Positions 45,477-55,092 are shown, numbered from the stretch's first letter. The stretch is DNA of 63,405 bases from Nostocales cyanobacterium (GCA_004292695.1 RDXV01000006.1:1-63405), one strand, 5' to 3'. Numbers and translations are program-made. The notes: generated by a model not told the origin, from the sequence alone.

Positions 45477-46892
45477 ATGAGTATTTGGATTGTAACAACC
45501 GGTAATAGTGATGTACAATTAAAGCATAATTATAATGCTACTAAATGGCAAAAATTTTATAGAGAGGTTAGAAGTGAATTATCTAATCATTTGTTTGAAC
45601 CATCTAGATCAAAAAATGCTGCTGCTAATGAACCTTATACTGTTCCTGCAAGAGTGATGGGTATGGTTTATAGTTCTCGATTAAATGACGAAATTGTTTT
45701 TAATGATTTACATTTTCCCTTGTTGGATACTTTTACTGATTTTTTGAAAAAATTAGATAAAAAAGAAAAACCTAATAAAATAATTGTAATTATAACAAAT
45801 CAAGAAAATGCTTTTGATGATGATGATAAGAAACATAATAAATGTCCTTATTGGCAAGATACCTGTAAACTGCAACCCATCTTAGAGAAGTATTTTCAAC
45901 AAAAATTTCCTCATTTTGAAACAGATAAAAATATTCACTATTTAGAATTATCACCTAAATCTAAATCAGAAGGTCTTGATAATTGGAATCAGTGTTTAAT
46001 TTTGGTTAACAAGTTATTTAAAGAAAAAATGCCTAACTTGGAAATCAGAGAATATACCAAAATTTTTGTTAGTCATCAAGCAGGTACTCCGGCTATTTCT
46101 TCCGCCGTTCAATTTACAAGTTTAGCTAATTTTGAGAAGCAAGTAAAATTTTTAGTTAGCAATGAATATGATCAGGGAAATGCAATCTCTATTCCTAGTT
46201 CTAGTTATTTACAAGGTATAAAATTACAAGAAGCTAAGGAATTATTAGATAGATATGATTACTTAGGAGTTGATAAAATATTTACAGAATTTTGGAAAAA
46301 TAACAAAGATAACTTAACAGAACCAGAACAGAAAATTAAAGATTTATTAGCAATAGCGATTCAATGGAATAATGCTAATTTTGATGATTTTGCAAAATCC
46401 AGAATTGCCATAAATGAAGATGCTAAAAAACGCACTCAACAATGGTGGTGGACTGGTTACGAAGCTGCTTATTTAGGGGTGATCAGATTCAGACAAGGTA
46501 ACTATGTGGAAGCATTGTTTCATAGTTTCCGTGCTGTTGAAGGCTTATTAAGATACTTGGATAAAAACAAATATGAACATAAAGGTATCCATGATTTAGT
46601 TGATATCGTTTTACCTAATTGGACATCTAGTGATGATATCAAAATGTTTAAGAATTTTACATCTAAGGAAAGAAATAATTTATTTCATAATTTGCGAGGA
46701 TTAGAAGAACAGGAGGTATTTACAGTATGGAAAACTAAAGATTATAATACATGGCAGAAACGAGTTTTAGGTTGTATTAATTTCATTTCTGATCAAAAAT
46801 TTACTAAGTTACAAGATTCTAGTCTCATGTCATCTGTACATGAAGAACTAACAGAAGCAATCAACAAATACGAATTACAAACATCTAGTTAA
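45477..46892 (+). CDS. CARF-HEPN ribonuclease, Csm6/Csx1-like
   Basis: 471 residues. The N-terminal domain has a Rossmann-like opening (MSIWIVTTGNSDVQL) and a second strand-loop IFVSHQAGTPAISSAVQF near residue 200 that fits the CARF ligand loop. The C-terminal helical domain has TGYEAAYLGVIRFRQGNYVEALF and the HEPN motif Rx4H in SKERNNLFHNLRG near residue 400. Proteins like this are activated by the cyclic oligoadenylates made by Cas10 and then cut RNA indiscriminately. It is preceded by its own AGGAG-type ribosome-binding site and lies directly after the Cmr operon. The exact Csm6/Csx subfamily cannot be set by eye. Confidence 0.78.
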   Translation: MSIWIVTTGNSDVQLKHNYNATKWQKFYREVRSELSNHLFEPSRSKNAAANEPYTVPARVMGMVYSSRLNDEIVFNDLHFPLLDTFTDFLKKLDKKEKPNKIIVIITNQENAFDDDDKKHNKCPYWQDTCKLQPILEKYFQQKFPHFETDKNIHYLELSPKSKSEGLDNWNQCLILVNKLFKEKMPNLEIREYTKIFVSHQAGTPAISSAVQFTSLANFEKQVKFLVSNEYDQGNAISIPSSSYLQGIKLQEAKELLDRYDYLGVDKIFTEFWKNNKDNLTEPEQKIKDLLAIAIQWNNANFDDFAKSRIAINEDAKKRTQQWWWTGYEAAYLGVIRFRQGNYVEALFHSFRAVEGLLRYLDKNKYEHKGIHDLVDIVLPNWTSSDDIKMFKNFTSKERNNLFHNLRGLEEQEVFTVWKTKDYNTWQKRVLGCINFISDQKFTKLQDSSLMSSVHEELTEAINKYELQTSS

Positions 46893-46901
46893 TCACCAAC
46901 C

Positions 46902-46967
46902 AGATCCCCGACTTCTAAATCTAACTATCAATTTACCAACAACATTAAAAACAGAAGTCGGGGATCT
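46902..46967. repeat. REP-like hairpin copy 8
   Basis: A 66-bp element with arms AGATCCCCGACTTCT and AGAAGTCGGGGATCT. It is directly after the CARF-HEPN stop codon, a plausible transcription end. Confidence 0.9.
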
Positions 46968-46986
46968 AAAAATCAAATGTCAAGCT

Positions 46987-47148
46987 AAAGGTTATATAAT
47001 TAATTTAATTTATTTTTGGTTACAAAGTCCAGAATTAGCCATTGCCAGGGTACGCAGACGGGTAGAAAGTGGTGGTCACAATATCCCAGAAAACATTATT
47101 CGTCGGTGCTGTGGCGTTACGTTCAATAAAAGTCAGGGGTGTGAGTAA
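46987..47148 (+). pseudogene. Zeta-toxin-like kinase fragment
   Basis: A 53-codon open frame translates to IYFWLQSPELAIARVRRRVE then SGGHNIPENIIRRCC, which matches the lid-and-strand region of zeta-toxin/COG4185 P-loop kinases. The Walker A part and most of the rest are missing and no start codon is in frame. It is a remnant, possibly of a toxin gene lost beside the CRISPR locus. The remaining 240 bp to the next gene show nothing recognisable. Confidence 0.7.
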
Positions 47149-47392
47149 ACTGTGGTTAACATCTATGGTGTTCATAAATTACACTGATGATCATGAAATT
47201 ACATTAAATATCATATACGTAGGTGTTGCTTAGATCACGATTTCTGTTATTAATTGATCATTTATTGATAACTTACTGATAAAATTAGGTATATCTTAGT
47301 TACTTTATGTAAGTAAAATTTCTATTGCCTGAGTAATAATGTGATATCATAATAATTACAGATCAGTGCATTTCTAATATCAACTTTTCACA
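47149..47392. other. AT-rich upstream region of the CAP-domain gene
   Basis: No gene is seen. It holds the presumed promoter of the CAP-domain protein. Confidence 0.4.
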
Positions 47393-48055
47393 ATGAAAAC
47401 TAACAAAATAGTTAATATTTGGTGGCGATATTCGCTATTATTTATGGTGTTGTGGGCAACTCCTCCTACAATGCACTTTATCAACCAAGCATTACGAGGT
47501 TATCCTTTAGATATTAACTATTTTTGGAGTGAACTTTCTTTCTTCCAAGTTTCTAACTTTGGTTTGTATAATGGTACTGGTGGGAAAGATTGGAAAATAG
47601 GTCAAGCACAAGCTAATATTTGGAATGCGAATAAATTACAACCCGTGACAGAATTAAGAAACTTTGCTGTAAAATTAGTGAATAGAGATAGAACAATTAA
47701 TAATTTACCACCTTTAGAAATAGATAATGTACTTTCACAAGCTGCCCAAGATCATGCAGAAGATATGTTAGAAAAAAGATATTTTAATCATATTTCTCTA
47801 GATGGTAAAAACCCTCAAGATCGCTATATTGCAGTAGGTGGTAAAAGAAATTTAGGTGTAGGTGAAAACATTTTTCAAGGTTCAGGAATAGCTTTAGGTT
47901 TAACCTATGGAGAAGTAGAAAAATTTCAACGAGGTTGGATGTATAGTAATGGACATAGAAAAAATATTCTTTTACCACAATACAAAAAATTTGGTTATGG
48001 CATAGCCACAAGCAGCGATGGTAGGATCTATGCAGTGCAAATGTTTAGTAATTAG
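47393..48055 (+). CDS. CAP (SCP/PR-1-like) domain protein, exported
   Basis: 220 residues with an N-terminal hydrophobic signal or anchor (YSLLFMVLWATPPTMHF). The CAP domain spans about residues 95-220: LVNRDRTINNLPPLEI, AAQDHAEDMLEKRYFNHISLDG (conserved His and Glu), VGENIFQG, and GWMYSNGHRKNILLPQYKKFGYG. Bacterial CAP proteins are extracytoplasmic, and some bind lipids or act in wall processes; the role here is unknown. It is monocistronic. Confidence 0.88.
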   Translation: MKTNKIVNIWWRYSLLFMVLWATPPTMHFINQALRGYPLDINYFWSELSFFQVSNFGLYNGTGGKDWKIGQAQANIWNANKLQPVTELRNFAVKLVNRDRTINNLPPLEIDNVLSQAAQDHAEDMLEKRYFNHISLDGKNPQDRYIAVGGKRNLGVGENIFQGSGIALGLTYGEVEKFQRGWMYSNGHRKNILLPQYKKFGYGIATSSDGRIYAVQMFSN

Positions 48056-48172
48056 TAGTCAGCTATCAGCTAAACACTATTAACATTTTTTCATCTATTC
48101 CCTATTCCCTATTCCCTATTCATAAAGTGAGATATCCTTATAGGTGATAGAGATTTGCACAAAAAAAGTAGA

Positions 48173-49339
48173 ATGAAACTGGCAGCAAGAGTAAGTCAGG
48201 TGACACCCTCGATCACCTTAGCGATCGCAGCTAAAGCTAAGGCCATGAAAACAGAGGGTATTGATGTTTGTAGTTTTAGTGCGGGTGAACCGGATTTTGA
48301 TACTCCAGCACATATCAAAGCAGCCGCAGCTAAAGCTTTGGAAGAAGGAAAGACAAAGTATGGTCCTGCTGCTGGTGAACCCAAATTAAGGGAGGCGATC
48401 GCCAACAAGCTAAAAAGCGATAATGGTCTAGATTATAAAGCAGAGAATGTCTTAGTTACCAATGGCGGTAAGCATTCTCTCTATAATTTGATTGTGGCAT
48501 TAATTGACCCCGGTGACGAGGTAATTATCCCTGCACCTTACTGGTTAAGTTATCCCGAAATGGTAACATTGGCTGGTGGGAAGTCGGTAATAGTCCATAC
48601 AGATGCTTCCACAGGCTACAAAATCACCCCAGAACAGCTAAAAAAGGCAATTACCCCAAAAACTAAGTTATTTGTCCTTAACTCACCTTCCAACCCCACA
48701 GGGATGGTGTATACAAAGGAGGAAATTCAGGCATTAGCGAAGATCATTGTTGATGCAGATATCTTAGTAGTATCTGACGAGATATACGAAAAAATCCTCT
48801 ATGATGGTACTGAACATATCAGTATTGGTTCATTAGGTGCAGATATTTTTGCCCGGACATTAATTAGTAATGGTTTTGCTAAGGGTTACTCGATGACTGG
48901 GTGGCGCTTGGGTTATTTAGCTGGACCATTGGAAATTATCAAAGCCGCTAGTACCATTCAAGGTCATAGTACATCAAACGTGTGTACCTTTGCTCAATAT
49001 GGGGCGATCGCCGCTTTGGAAAGTTCCCAAGACTGTGTAGAGGAAATGCGTCAAGCGTTCGCTAAACGTCGTCAGGTGATGTATGACAGACTTAACGCTA
49101 TTCCAGGTTTAAGTTGTCCTAAACCAGATGGTGCTTTTTACCTGTTCCCAGATATCAGCAAAACCGGTTTGAAGTCTTTGGAATTTTGTAACACTTTATT
49201 GGAAGAATTGCAAGTTGCAGTCATTCCCGGTGTGGCTTTCGGTGCTGATAACAACATCCGCCTTTCCTATGCTACGGATATGGCAACTATAGAAAAGGGG
49301 ATGGATAGGTTAGAGAAGTTTGTGCGATCTCGGATCTGA
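48173..49339 (+). CDS. aspC: PLP-dependent aspartate/prephenate-type aminotransferase
   Basis: 388 residues of the class I aminotransferase fold. It shows [19 protein letters not shown], the cofactor loop [35 protein letters not shown], and the PLP lysine in [20 protein letters not shown]. It transfers amino groups between aspartate or other amino acids and 2-oxo acids. ATG at 48173 is chosen over a TTG at 48155 because [13 protein letters not shown] is the usual cyanobacterial N-terminus. Confidence 0.92.
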   Translation: MKLAARVSQVTPSITLAIAAKAKAMKTEGIDVCSFSAGEPDFDTPAHIKAAAAKALEEGKTKYGPAAGEPKLREAIANKLKSDNGLDYKAENVLVTNGGKHSLYNLIVALIDPGDEVIIPAPYWLSYPEMVTLAGGKSVIVHTDASTGYKITPEQLKKAITPKTKLFVLNSPSNPTGMVYTKEEIQALAKIIVDADILVVSDEIYEKILYDGTEHISIGSLGADIFARTLISNGFAKGYSMTGWRLGYLAGPLEIIKAASTIQGHSTSNVCTFAQYGAIAALESSQDCVEEMRQAFAKRRQVMYDRLNAIPGLSCPKPDGAFYLFPDISKTGLKSLEFCNTLLEELQVAVIPGVAFGADNNIRLSYATDMATIEKGMDRLEKFVRSRI

Positions 49340-49670
49340 GGTGACAGGTGACAGGTGACAGGTGACAGAAGGGGTTGAGTAGGGGTTTATCTGTTAGCTT
49401 CCGCACCCGTCAGAGAATAAATTCTCTGTCTCATAGCTCAAGTCCGTTAAAACGGACTAATCAATTTTTCTAGTGTTTAGTCATCTTTAGATGACTTTCG
49501 CTATTAGCAAGGAACTTGAGTTCCTTGTGGGATAGAGGTTTTACGTTAAGTTGACACCAATGAGCTTATGCTTTAACCCTACAGGAGTGAGGAAATAGAG
49601 AGTCAATATTTATCCCCACCTTCCTATCTCCCCTCCTCCCCTCTTAACTGTCACCGTGGCGTAGCACCTG
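49340..49670. other. Intergenic region with GACAGGT repeats and four palindromes
   Basis: GTGACAG units lie at about 49340-49368. They are followed by four perfect palindromes with two-base loops and different sequences: AGAGAAT-AA-ATTCTCT (49412), AGTCCGTT-AA-AACGGACT (49441), AGTCATCT-TT-AGATGACT (49479) and AAGGAACT-TG-AGTTCCTT (49509). No gene is present. Confidence 0.75.
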
Positions 49671-50537
49671 TCAACTGTCACCTAAAATGTCATATTTTTG
49701 ACATTGTTCTATGAGTTTTTGTTTGATCAGCGATCGCACGTTTTCCGGTGAGACTACAATACAATCAGATGAGTATTGCATGATTTCCCGAATAAACCAG
49801 AATGTATTTGATACTCTCCTAATAACGCGCTTTACCTGTTGTTGATCGGTTATCCATTCCACAAGTTTATCTTCTGGTTTGGTTTGATAGGCAAAAGCTA
49901 AACCTTTGTATAGGTGCATTTCTACATCTATTTGATCTAATTGCGATCGCCAATAACCCGTAGTTTCCGTAACTGCTGCTTCGTTAATTCTGTCTAAACG
50001 AAAACACCAATTATGTTGTAATTCTGGCACATCGTAATTATCTGTTGTTTCTTCACACCAACAGTCAAGATATTGACGTTTTTCGTGAGGATTGATTTTG
50101 GCATAACGGACAGTAAAATTAAATACTCGTTCTGCTGCATCTTGATAGGAAAGCTGAAAGGGTTGTTCACGCAAGATATAGTGATCCACTTGTAACCGCC
50201 AAGATGGACGAGAGTTATTTAAAAACCCTTCTATCTCCTTACGTAAAGGTACGGATAATTCACTACGTTCTAGTAGCAAATTGGCGATAATTTCCGCTTG
50301 TTGATTTTGTCCGATGTCGGTTAATGCACCTATACAACGATGTAAGGCACGGATACGGTAATCTTGCCAGTCGTGATTTTTACCAACAATTAATTCCCGT
50401 TTGGCGATCGCTTTGATGAGTTTGGAGATATTGGGATCTTCTCCCCACATCATCCCAAATTCTAGGGCGATCGCTTCTAGTTCCGCTTTGTCGCGTTCTG
50501 ATACCGACAGGGTTATAGACTGACCTTTGCGACTCAT
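49671..50537 (-). CDS. WYL-type regulator of the type I-D locus
   Basis: 288 residues. The N-terminal part (SITLSVSERDKAELEAIALEFG) looks like a ribbon-helix-helix DNA-binding segment. The C-terminal part is WYL-like, with QLSYQDAAERVFNFTVRYAKI near residue 129 and a C-terminal KRVIRRVSNTFWFIREIMQYSSDCIVVSPENV. The gene is divergent from the I-D operon, as is the WYL repressor sll7009 of the Synechocystis type I-D locus. An inverted repeat centred on TGTCCGTA lies directly upstream of its start, suggesting autoregulation. Ligand and targets are not known from sequence. Confidence 0.75.
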   Translation of the reverse strand: MSRKGQSITLSVSERDKAELEAIALEFGMMWGEDPNISKLIKAIAKRELIVGKNHDWQDYRIRALHRCIGALTDIGQNQQAEIIANLLLERSELSVPLRKEIEGFLNNSRPSWRLQVDHYILREQPFQLSYQDAAERVFNFTVRYAKINPHEKRQYLDCWCEETTDNYDVPELQHNWCFRLDRINEAAVTETTGYWRSQLDQIDVEMHLYKGLAFAYQTKPEDKLVEWITDQQQVKRVIRRVSNTFWFIREIMQYSSDCIVVSPENVRSLIKQKLIEQCQKYDILGDS

Positions 50538-50540
50538 TGA

Positions 50541-50629
50541 AAGTGTCCGTATACTTTATACTTGTTTTCTCTTGTCAATTTCTATTTTCGGTGTCATTAT
50601 GGATTTTAACAACGAGTTACGGACATTTT
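50541..50629. promoter_or_regulatory. TGTCCGTA inverted repeat, candidate WYL operator
   Basis: AAGTGTCCGTATACT (50541-50555) and, facing it, AGTTACGGACATTTT (50615-50629). They share the 8-bp core TGTCCGTA plus ACT. They sit in the divergent promoter region, the left arm only three bases upstream of the regulator's start codon. Confidence 0.6.
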
Positions 50630-50690
50630 TTAATTACCTCAATGAATTACCAAAGATAAAAAAGATAAAATAGTAAGAAGGACAAAATAG

Positions 50691-51350
<660 letters not shown>

Positions 51351-51379
51351 AATAAATCTGATATTTGGACGAAACTCAA

Positions 51380-51832
51380 ATGCAAAACAATACTCCCACA
51401 ATTACAGAACTTCATAAGTTATCTTCACAAATTTCTGAAAAAATACCTTACTTAAAAATGTTAGTTCTCTTTGGTTCTAGAGCAGCTGGTAACACCAAAG
51501 CAAATAGTGATTGGGATTTTGCAATTTTATGTGATGAAGAAAAATATAAATTATATGTTGAAGAATATCCATTAGCATCATTCGCAATAACTGGAATCTT
51601 GGGAGAAGTATTTAAAATTAATTCTGATAAAATTGATATTGTCCAACTTAATCATTGTTCCAAATTAATAGCCCATTTTATAGCACGTGATGGACAGGTA
51701 TTATACGAGCAAGAAACAGATGAATTTGACAATTTTCGAGTAAATTATTTAAAAAGTGAATCAGAGTTAAAAAAAATCAGTCAAGAAAACCGCCGAATTA
51801 TCGAAATAGCGTTAACCAAATGGGGAGTATAA
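51380..51832 (+). CDS. MNT-type nucleotidyltransferase (MntA-like antitoxin)
   Basis: About 150 residues from ATG at 51380; a TTG at 51365 would add five. The minimal nucleotidyltransferase motif is clear: VLFGSRAAGNTKANSDWDFA, i.e. GSRAAG followed by D-x-D. MntA proteins adenylylate and silence HEPN-type (HepT) toxins. No HepT-like gene is next to it; the nearest HEPN is the CARF-HEPN protein 4.5 kb away, and a link is speculation. It is 66 bp upstream of cas3 on the same strand. Confidence 0.8.
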   Translation: MQNNTPTITELHKLSSQISEKIPYLKMLVLFGSRAAGNTKANSDWDFAILCDEEKYKLYVEEYPLASFAITGILGEVFKINSDKIDIVQLNHCSKLIAHFIARDGQVLYEQETDEFDNFRVNYLKSESELKKISQENRRIIEIALTKWGV

Positions 51833-51897
51833 GTAATAATAAATAGCGACAATCAATTAACCATAGGTTCAAACAATTAACAAGAGTTATTAAGGGT

Positions 51898-53412
51898 ATG
51901 TCAGAAAATTACACTATTCAACTCAAACCTGTTTATTCGCAAACTGTCCCCACACCTGATGGGGTAAAATTACCAGATGAATTTAATCTTGTTTGGCATC
52001 AAGTTGAAACATTAAAAGCTTTACAAAATCCAGATATTGATGTAGTAATTGATGTTGCAATGACGGGTGATGGCAAAACTTTAGTTGCCTATTTACAATC
52101 TTTGCAAGGAGACACACGTGAAGGATTTTGTTATACAATTGCACTCTATCCAACTAATGAACTGGCGCGTGATCAAGAAACACAAGTTAACAAATATATT
52201 GAACAATTCCAGCCAAATAATGAACCCCGTATTTCAAGGCTAAGTGGAGCAGAATTAGAAATTTATGCTGAAAGTGAAGGAATTAAAAAATGGGAAGCAA
52301 TCGCTACTCGCATTCAGGAATCTGAAATTATCCAAACTAATCCTGATATTTTTCACTATCTTCATCAACACGCCTACCTAACACCTAAAGATAGTCCTAA
52401 CAAATTATGGAGTCCTCTTGATACCAAATTTGATTTATTTATCTTCGATGAATTTCATGTTTTCGCTGCTCCACAAATTGCCAGCGTTATTAATACAATG
52501 CTATTGATGCGTCATACTAATCGGCGTAAAAAGTTCCTATTTCTTTCTGCTACACCGGATGAACAACTAATTGAACTTTTGGAAAAAGCTGGATTTAAAC
52601 CTACAGTTATTGATCCTTGTGTAAAAAATAAATATCAGTTTCCAGATAGTTTAGATCAGATCCAAAAATTACAAGAAGATGGATGGAGACAAGTATCAAG
52701 ACAAATTAATTTGATGTTTATTGAATTAGAACCTACTTACAAAGCTTGTGAAACTTGGCTTTGGGATAACCGCCATATTATTTCAGATCATTTTCAAAAA
52801 TATCCCAATAGTAAAGGTGCAATTATTCTTAACTCTATTGCAGCAGTCAAGCGTCTCACTCCATTATTTAGAGATTTTTTGCAGCCCTTTAAAAGAGTTG
52901 AAGAAAATACAAGTTTAACAGGTAAGACGGATAAAGAAAAATCTCTAAGTGCTGATTTAGTGTTGGGAACAAGCACAATTGATGTAGGTGTTGATTTTAA
53001 AATTAATTTCCTCATATTTGAATCAGCAGATGCCGGAAGCTTTATTCAAAGATTAGGTAGGTTAGGAAGACATGATGGCTATGACAAAGATGGCAATAAA
53101 ATTAGTTTTGATACATTTACTGCTTATGCTTTAACACCTAAGTTTTTAATAGAAAAACTATTCAAGGGAGATAAGCCACCATTAGAATATAACGGCATTT
53201 ATGATCGTCCTTATTTCCATAACCAAATTCGAGATAAATATCGTCAGATTAATAATTTTCGAGCCTATTATCGAAGATGGGCAGGTGTGCAATCAGTTCT
53301 ACTGAGTAGCAGCCAAGGATTAAATCATAAAACAATTAGATCAGAATATGTAGCTAGTCGGGAAGCATTTACAAAAGATTGTCAAAAGGTATTTGAAACT
53401 AATTTAGAGTAA
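51898..53412 (+). CDS. cas3: Type I-D CRISPR helicase Cas3', probably C-terminally truncated
   Basis: 504 residues. Superfamily 2 helicase motifs are present: the Walker A-like DVAMTGDGKTLVAYL near residue 55, LFIFDEFHVF (motif II, DEFH) near 180, FLFLSATPDE (motif III), and the C-terminal helicase motifs GTSTIDVGVDFKINFLIFES and FIQRLGRLGRHDG. There is no HD domain, as expected for I-D where Cas10d supplies it. After the helicase core the protein runs only to ...FTKDCQKVFETNLE. From memory, I-D Cas3' proteins continue for a further 100-200 residues, so it may be truncated at the same break that removed cas10d. Confidence 0.85.
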   Translation: MSENYTIQLKPVYSQTVPTPDGVKLPDEFNLVWHQVETLKALQNPDIDVVIDVAMTGDGKTLVAYLQSLQGDTREGFCYTIALYPTNELARDQETQVNKYIEQFQPNNEPRISRLSGAELEIYAESEGIKKWEAIATRIQESEIIQTNPDIFHYLHQHAYLTPKDSPNKLWSPLDTKFDLFIFDEFHVFAAPQIASVINTMLLMRHTNRRKKFLFLSATPDEQLIELLEKAGFKPTVIDPCVKNKYQFPDSLDQIQKLQEDGWRQVSRQINLMFIELEPTYKACETWLWDNRHIISDHFQKYPNSKGAIILNSIAAVKRLTPLFRDFLQPFKRVEENTSLTGKTDKEKSLSADLVLGTSTIDVGVDFKINFLIFESADAGSFIQRLGRLGRHDGYDKDGNKISFDTFTAYALTPKFLIEKLFKGDKPPLEYNGIYDRPYFHNQIRDKYRQINNFRAYYRRWAGVQSVLLSSSQGLNHKTIRSEYVASREAFTKDCQKVFETNLE

Positions 53413-53441
53413 AAGACAAAAACACCATTAGTCGTCTTTCC

Positions 53442-54314
53442 ATGTTCAAGCGTAAACAGTCCACACCAGAAAGATTAGTAGGACGGGAATTATTACGTAA
53501 ATATGAATTTATGACAGCAGAAGATTGTGAATATAACGTTAAATTTGCAATGGATAATCCTGATTGTATTATTTATGGTTTTGCTATTGGTGATTCTGGT
53601 TCAGAAAAATCCAAAGTTGTGGTAGATACTGCATTTTCTATTACCGCATTTGATGAATCTCATGAAACATTTACTCTCAATGCACCCTATGAAAATGGGA
53701 CAATGGCTGCAAAAGGAGAAAAGAAATCAGATGGTAAGTTAGATGGTGAAATAGGTACAGTGACGGCTAGAATTAACCAACAAGACCACATTAGACCACA
53801 GGTATTTTTTCCTAGCATTGTTACCTTAAAAGACCCCACAGAAGCGAGTTTTTTGTATGTCTTGAATAACATCCTCAGAACTCGTCATTATGGCGCACAA
53901 ACAACCCGCACAGGTAGAGTGAGAAATGAATTAATTGGTGTTGTATTTGCTGATGGAGAAATTACCAGTAACCTGCGTTGGACTCAAGCAATATATGACC
54001 AAATGAAAGCTAATAATACACTCAAATCACCCGATCCTTTAGATGAAGATGATGTAATTGCTGCTGCTAAAACTGCCATTGAAAATTTAATGGCTGATGA
54101 ATTTATTGTGCATACAGACTTTATTGGTGATGATTTTGTACCTTTACTAAATGAAGTTAAAAATCTCACAAATAACGAAGCAGGAATTAAATCGCTCCTA
54201 CAGCAAGCTAATGATGAAGCTAAGGCTTATGCTAAAAAGCATATTAAAGGTAAGTCTGAAGAAGCAAAAGCCGCAAAATCAAAAGCAGGTAAAAAATCTG
54301 TAGCAACGGAGTAA
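53442..54314 (+). CDS. csc2: Type I-D Csc2 (Cas7d), probably missing its N-terminus
   Basis: 290 residues. MFKRKQSTPERLVGRELLRK, CIIYGFAIGDSGSEKSKVVV, ATFS-like DTAFSITAFDESHETFTLN and the RHYGAQTTRTGRVRNELIG segment are typical Csc2 sequence, and the Lys-rich tail (AKSKAGKKS) is common. The N-terminal strand that should begin a Cas7 fold is absent. The frame upstream of the ATG stays open for at least 13 codons (NTISRLS just before), which reads like internal protein sequence. This supports a deletion joint between cas3 and the middle of csc2. It would probably not build a normal crRNA backbone. Confidence 0.85.
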   Translation: MFKRKQSTPERLVGRELLRKYEFMTAEDCEYNVKFAMDNPDCIIYGFAIGDSGSEKSKVVVDTAFSITAFDESHETFTLNAPYENGTMAAKGEKKSDGKLDGEIGTVTARINQQDHIRPQVFFPSIVTLKDPTEASFLYVLNNILRTRHYGAQTTRTGRVRNELIGVVFADGEITSNLRWTQAIYDQMKANNTLKSPDPLDEDDVIAAAKTAIENLMADEFIVHTDFIGDDFVPLLNEVKNLTNNEAGIKSLLQQANDEAKAYAKKHIKGKSEEAKAAKSKAGKKSVATE

Positions 54315-54319
54315 CAAAA

Positions 54320-55027
54320 ATGGTGTTTATTTACCGTTGTCAATTAGAACTACACGACAGCCTCTATTTTGCCACCCGTGAAATTGGCAGACTATACGAA
54401 ACAGAGCCAATAATTCATAATTACGCCCTTTGTTATTCTCTGGGTTTAATTGATAGTGAAATTTATTCAACAACCGTTGCTGAAGAAAATTCCTATCGCT
54501 ATTTCTGCCCCGAACAAGTGCCAAAATATGAGGAACATTTAACCCCTTTAAATCAACAAGGAATCTATGTAACTCCTGCTCGTTCTTTGAATCATGCAGC
54601 TATTCTCAATACATGGAAATATGCCAATAATAACTACCATGTAGAAATGGAGAAAACGCAAAAAAATATTCCCAGTTTTGGACGAGCTAAGGAAATTGCA
54701 CCAGAAAGTCAATTTGAGTTTTTTCTCATCTCTGAAAAATCAATCAAATTACCTAAATGGATTCGTTTAGGAAAATGGATGAGTAAAGCAGAAATTAAGG
54801 CAGATCCATTACCACAAGCGAAAACGAAAACTGATTTATTTACCTGCACTCATCCTTTAAATCCATTGGATGTCATGTTTACTAATCAAGTCATTAGTTA
54901 TGATGTGGTAAATATGCCACCAGTTAGCCTAATTCAAAATGTACAAATGAGGGGGGAATATTACTATTTTGATGATGTCAAAAATGTAAAACTTCCCACA
55001 CAAATGCAGTACCGATTTAAGGCTTAA
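54320..55027 (+). CDS. csc1: Type I-D Csc1 (Cas5d)
   Basis: 235 residues, seemingly complete: FIYRCQLELHDSLYFATREIGRL is the first RAMP strand, TEPIIHNYALCYSLGLI follows, and the C-terminal beta region ends QNVQMRGEYYYFDDVKNVKL. Csc1 caps the crRNA 5' handle in the type I-D complex. It follows csc2 by five bases. A hairpin of CCCCCC-TTAAAAA-GGGGGG (55046-55064) lies after it. Confidence 0.9.
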   Translation: MVFIYRCQLELHDSLYFATREIGRLYETEPIIHNYALCYSLGLIDSEIYSTTVAEENSYRYFCPEQVPKYEEHLTPLNQQGIYVTPARSLNHAAILNTWKYANNNYHVEMEKTQKNIPSFGRAKEIAPESQFEFFLISEKSIKLPKWIRLGKWMSKAEIKADPLPQAKTKTDLFTCTHPLNPLDVMFTNQVISYDVVNMPPVSLIQNVQMRGEYYYFDDVKNVKLPTQMQYRFKA

Positions 55028-55045
55028 AATTTTAGATCCCCCCAA

Positions 55046-55064
55046 CCCCCCTTAAAAAGGGGGG
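55046..55064. repeat. C-run/G-run hairpin after csc1
   Basis: CCCCCCTTAAAAAGGGGGG forms a 6-bp GC stem with a seven-base loop, a dispersed cyanobacterial hairpin. It may act as a partial terminator or RNA-stability element in the operon. Confidence 0.65.
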
Positions 55065-55092
55065 CTTTAAGAAATTCCTAACCATCAAAAAT

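Noticed and set aside
45477-46892. Possibility that the CARF-HEPN gene is the HepT partner of the MNT gene at 51380
   Set aside because: The genes are 4.5 kb apart with unrelated genes between; only speculation, so not annotated as a toxin-antitoxin pair.
33536-48220. Apparent lack of HIP1 sites as a sign of recent transfer of the III-B region
   Set aside because: Other housekeeping stretches (about 6.6-20.5 kb) also seem to lack GCGATCGC, so the absence is not informative without counting.
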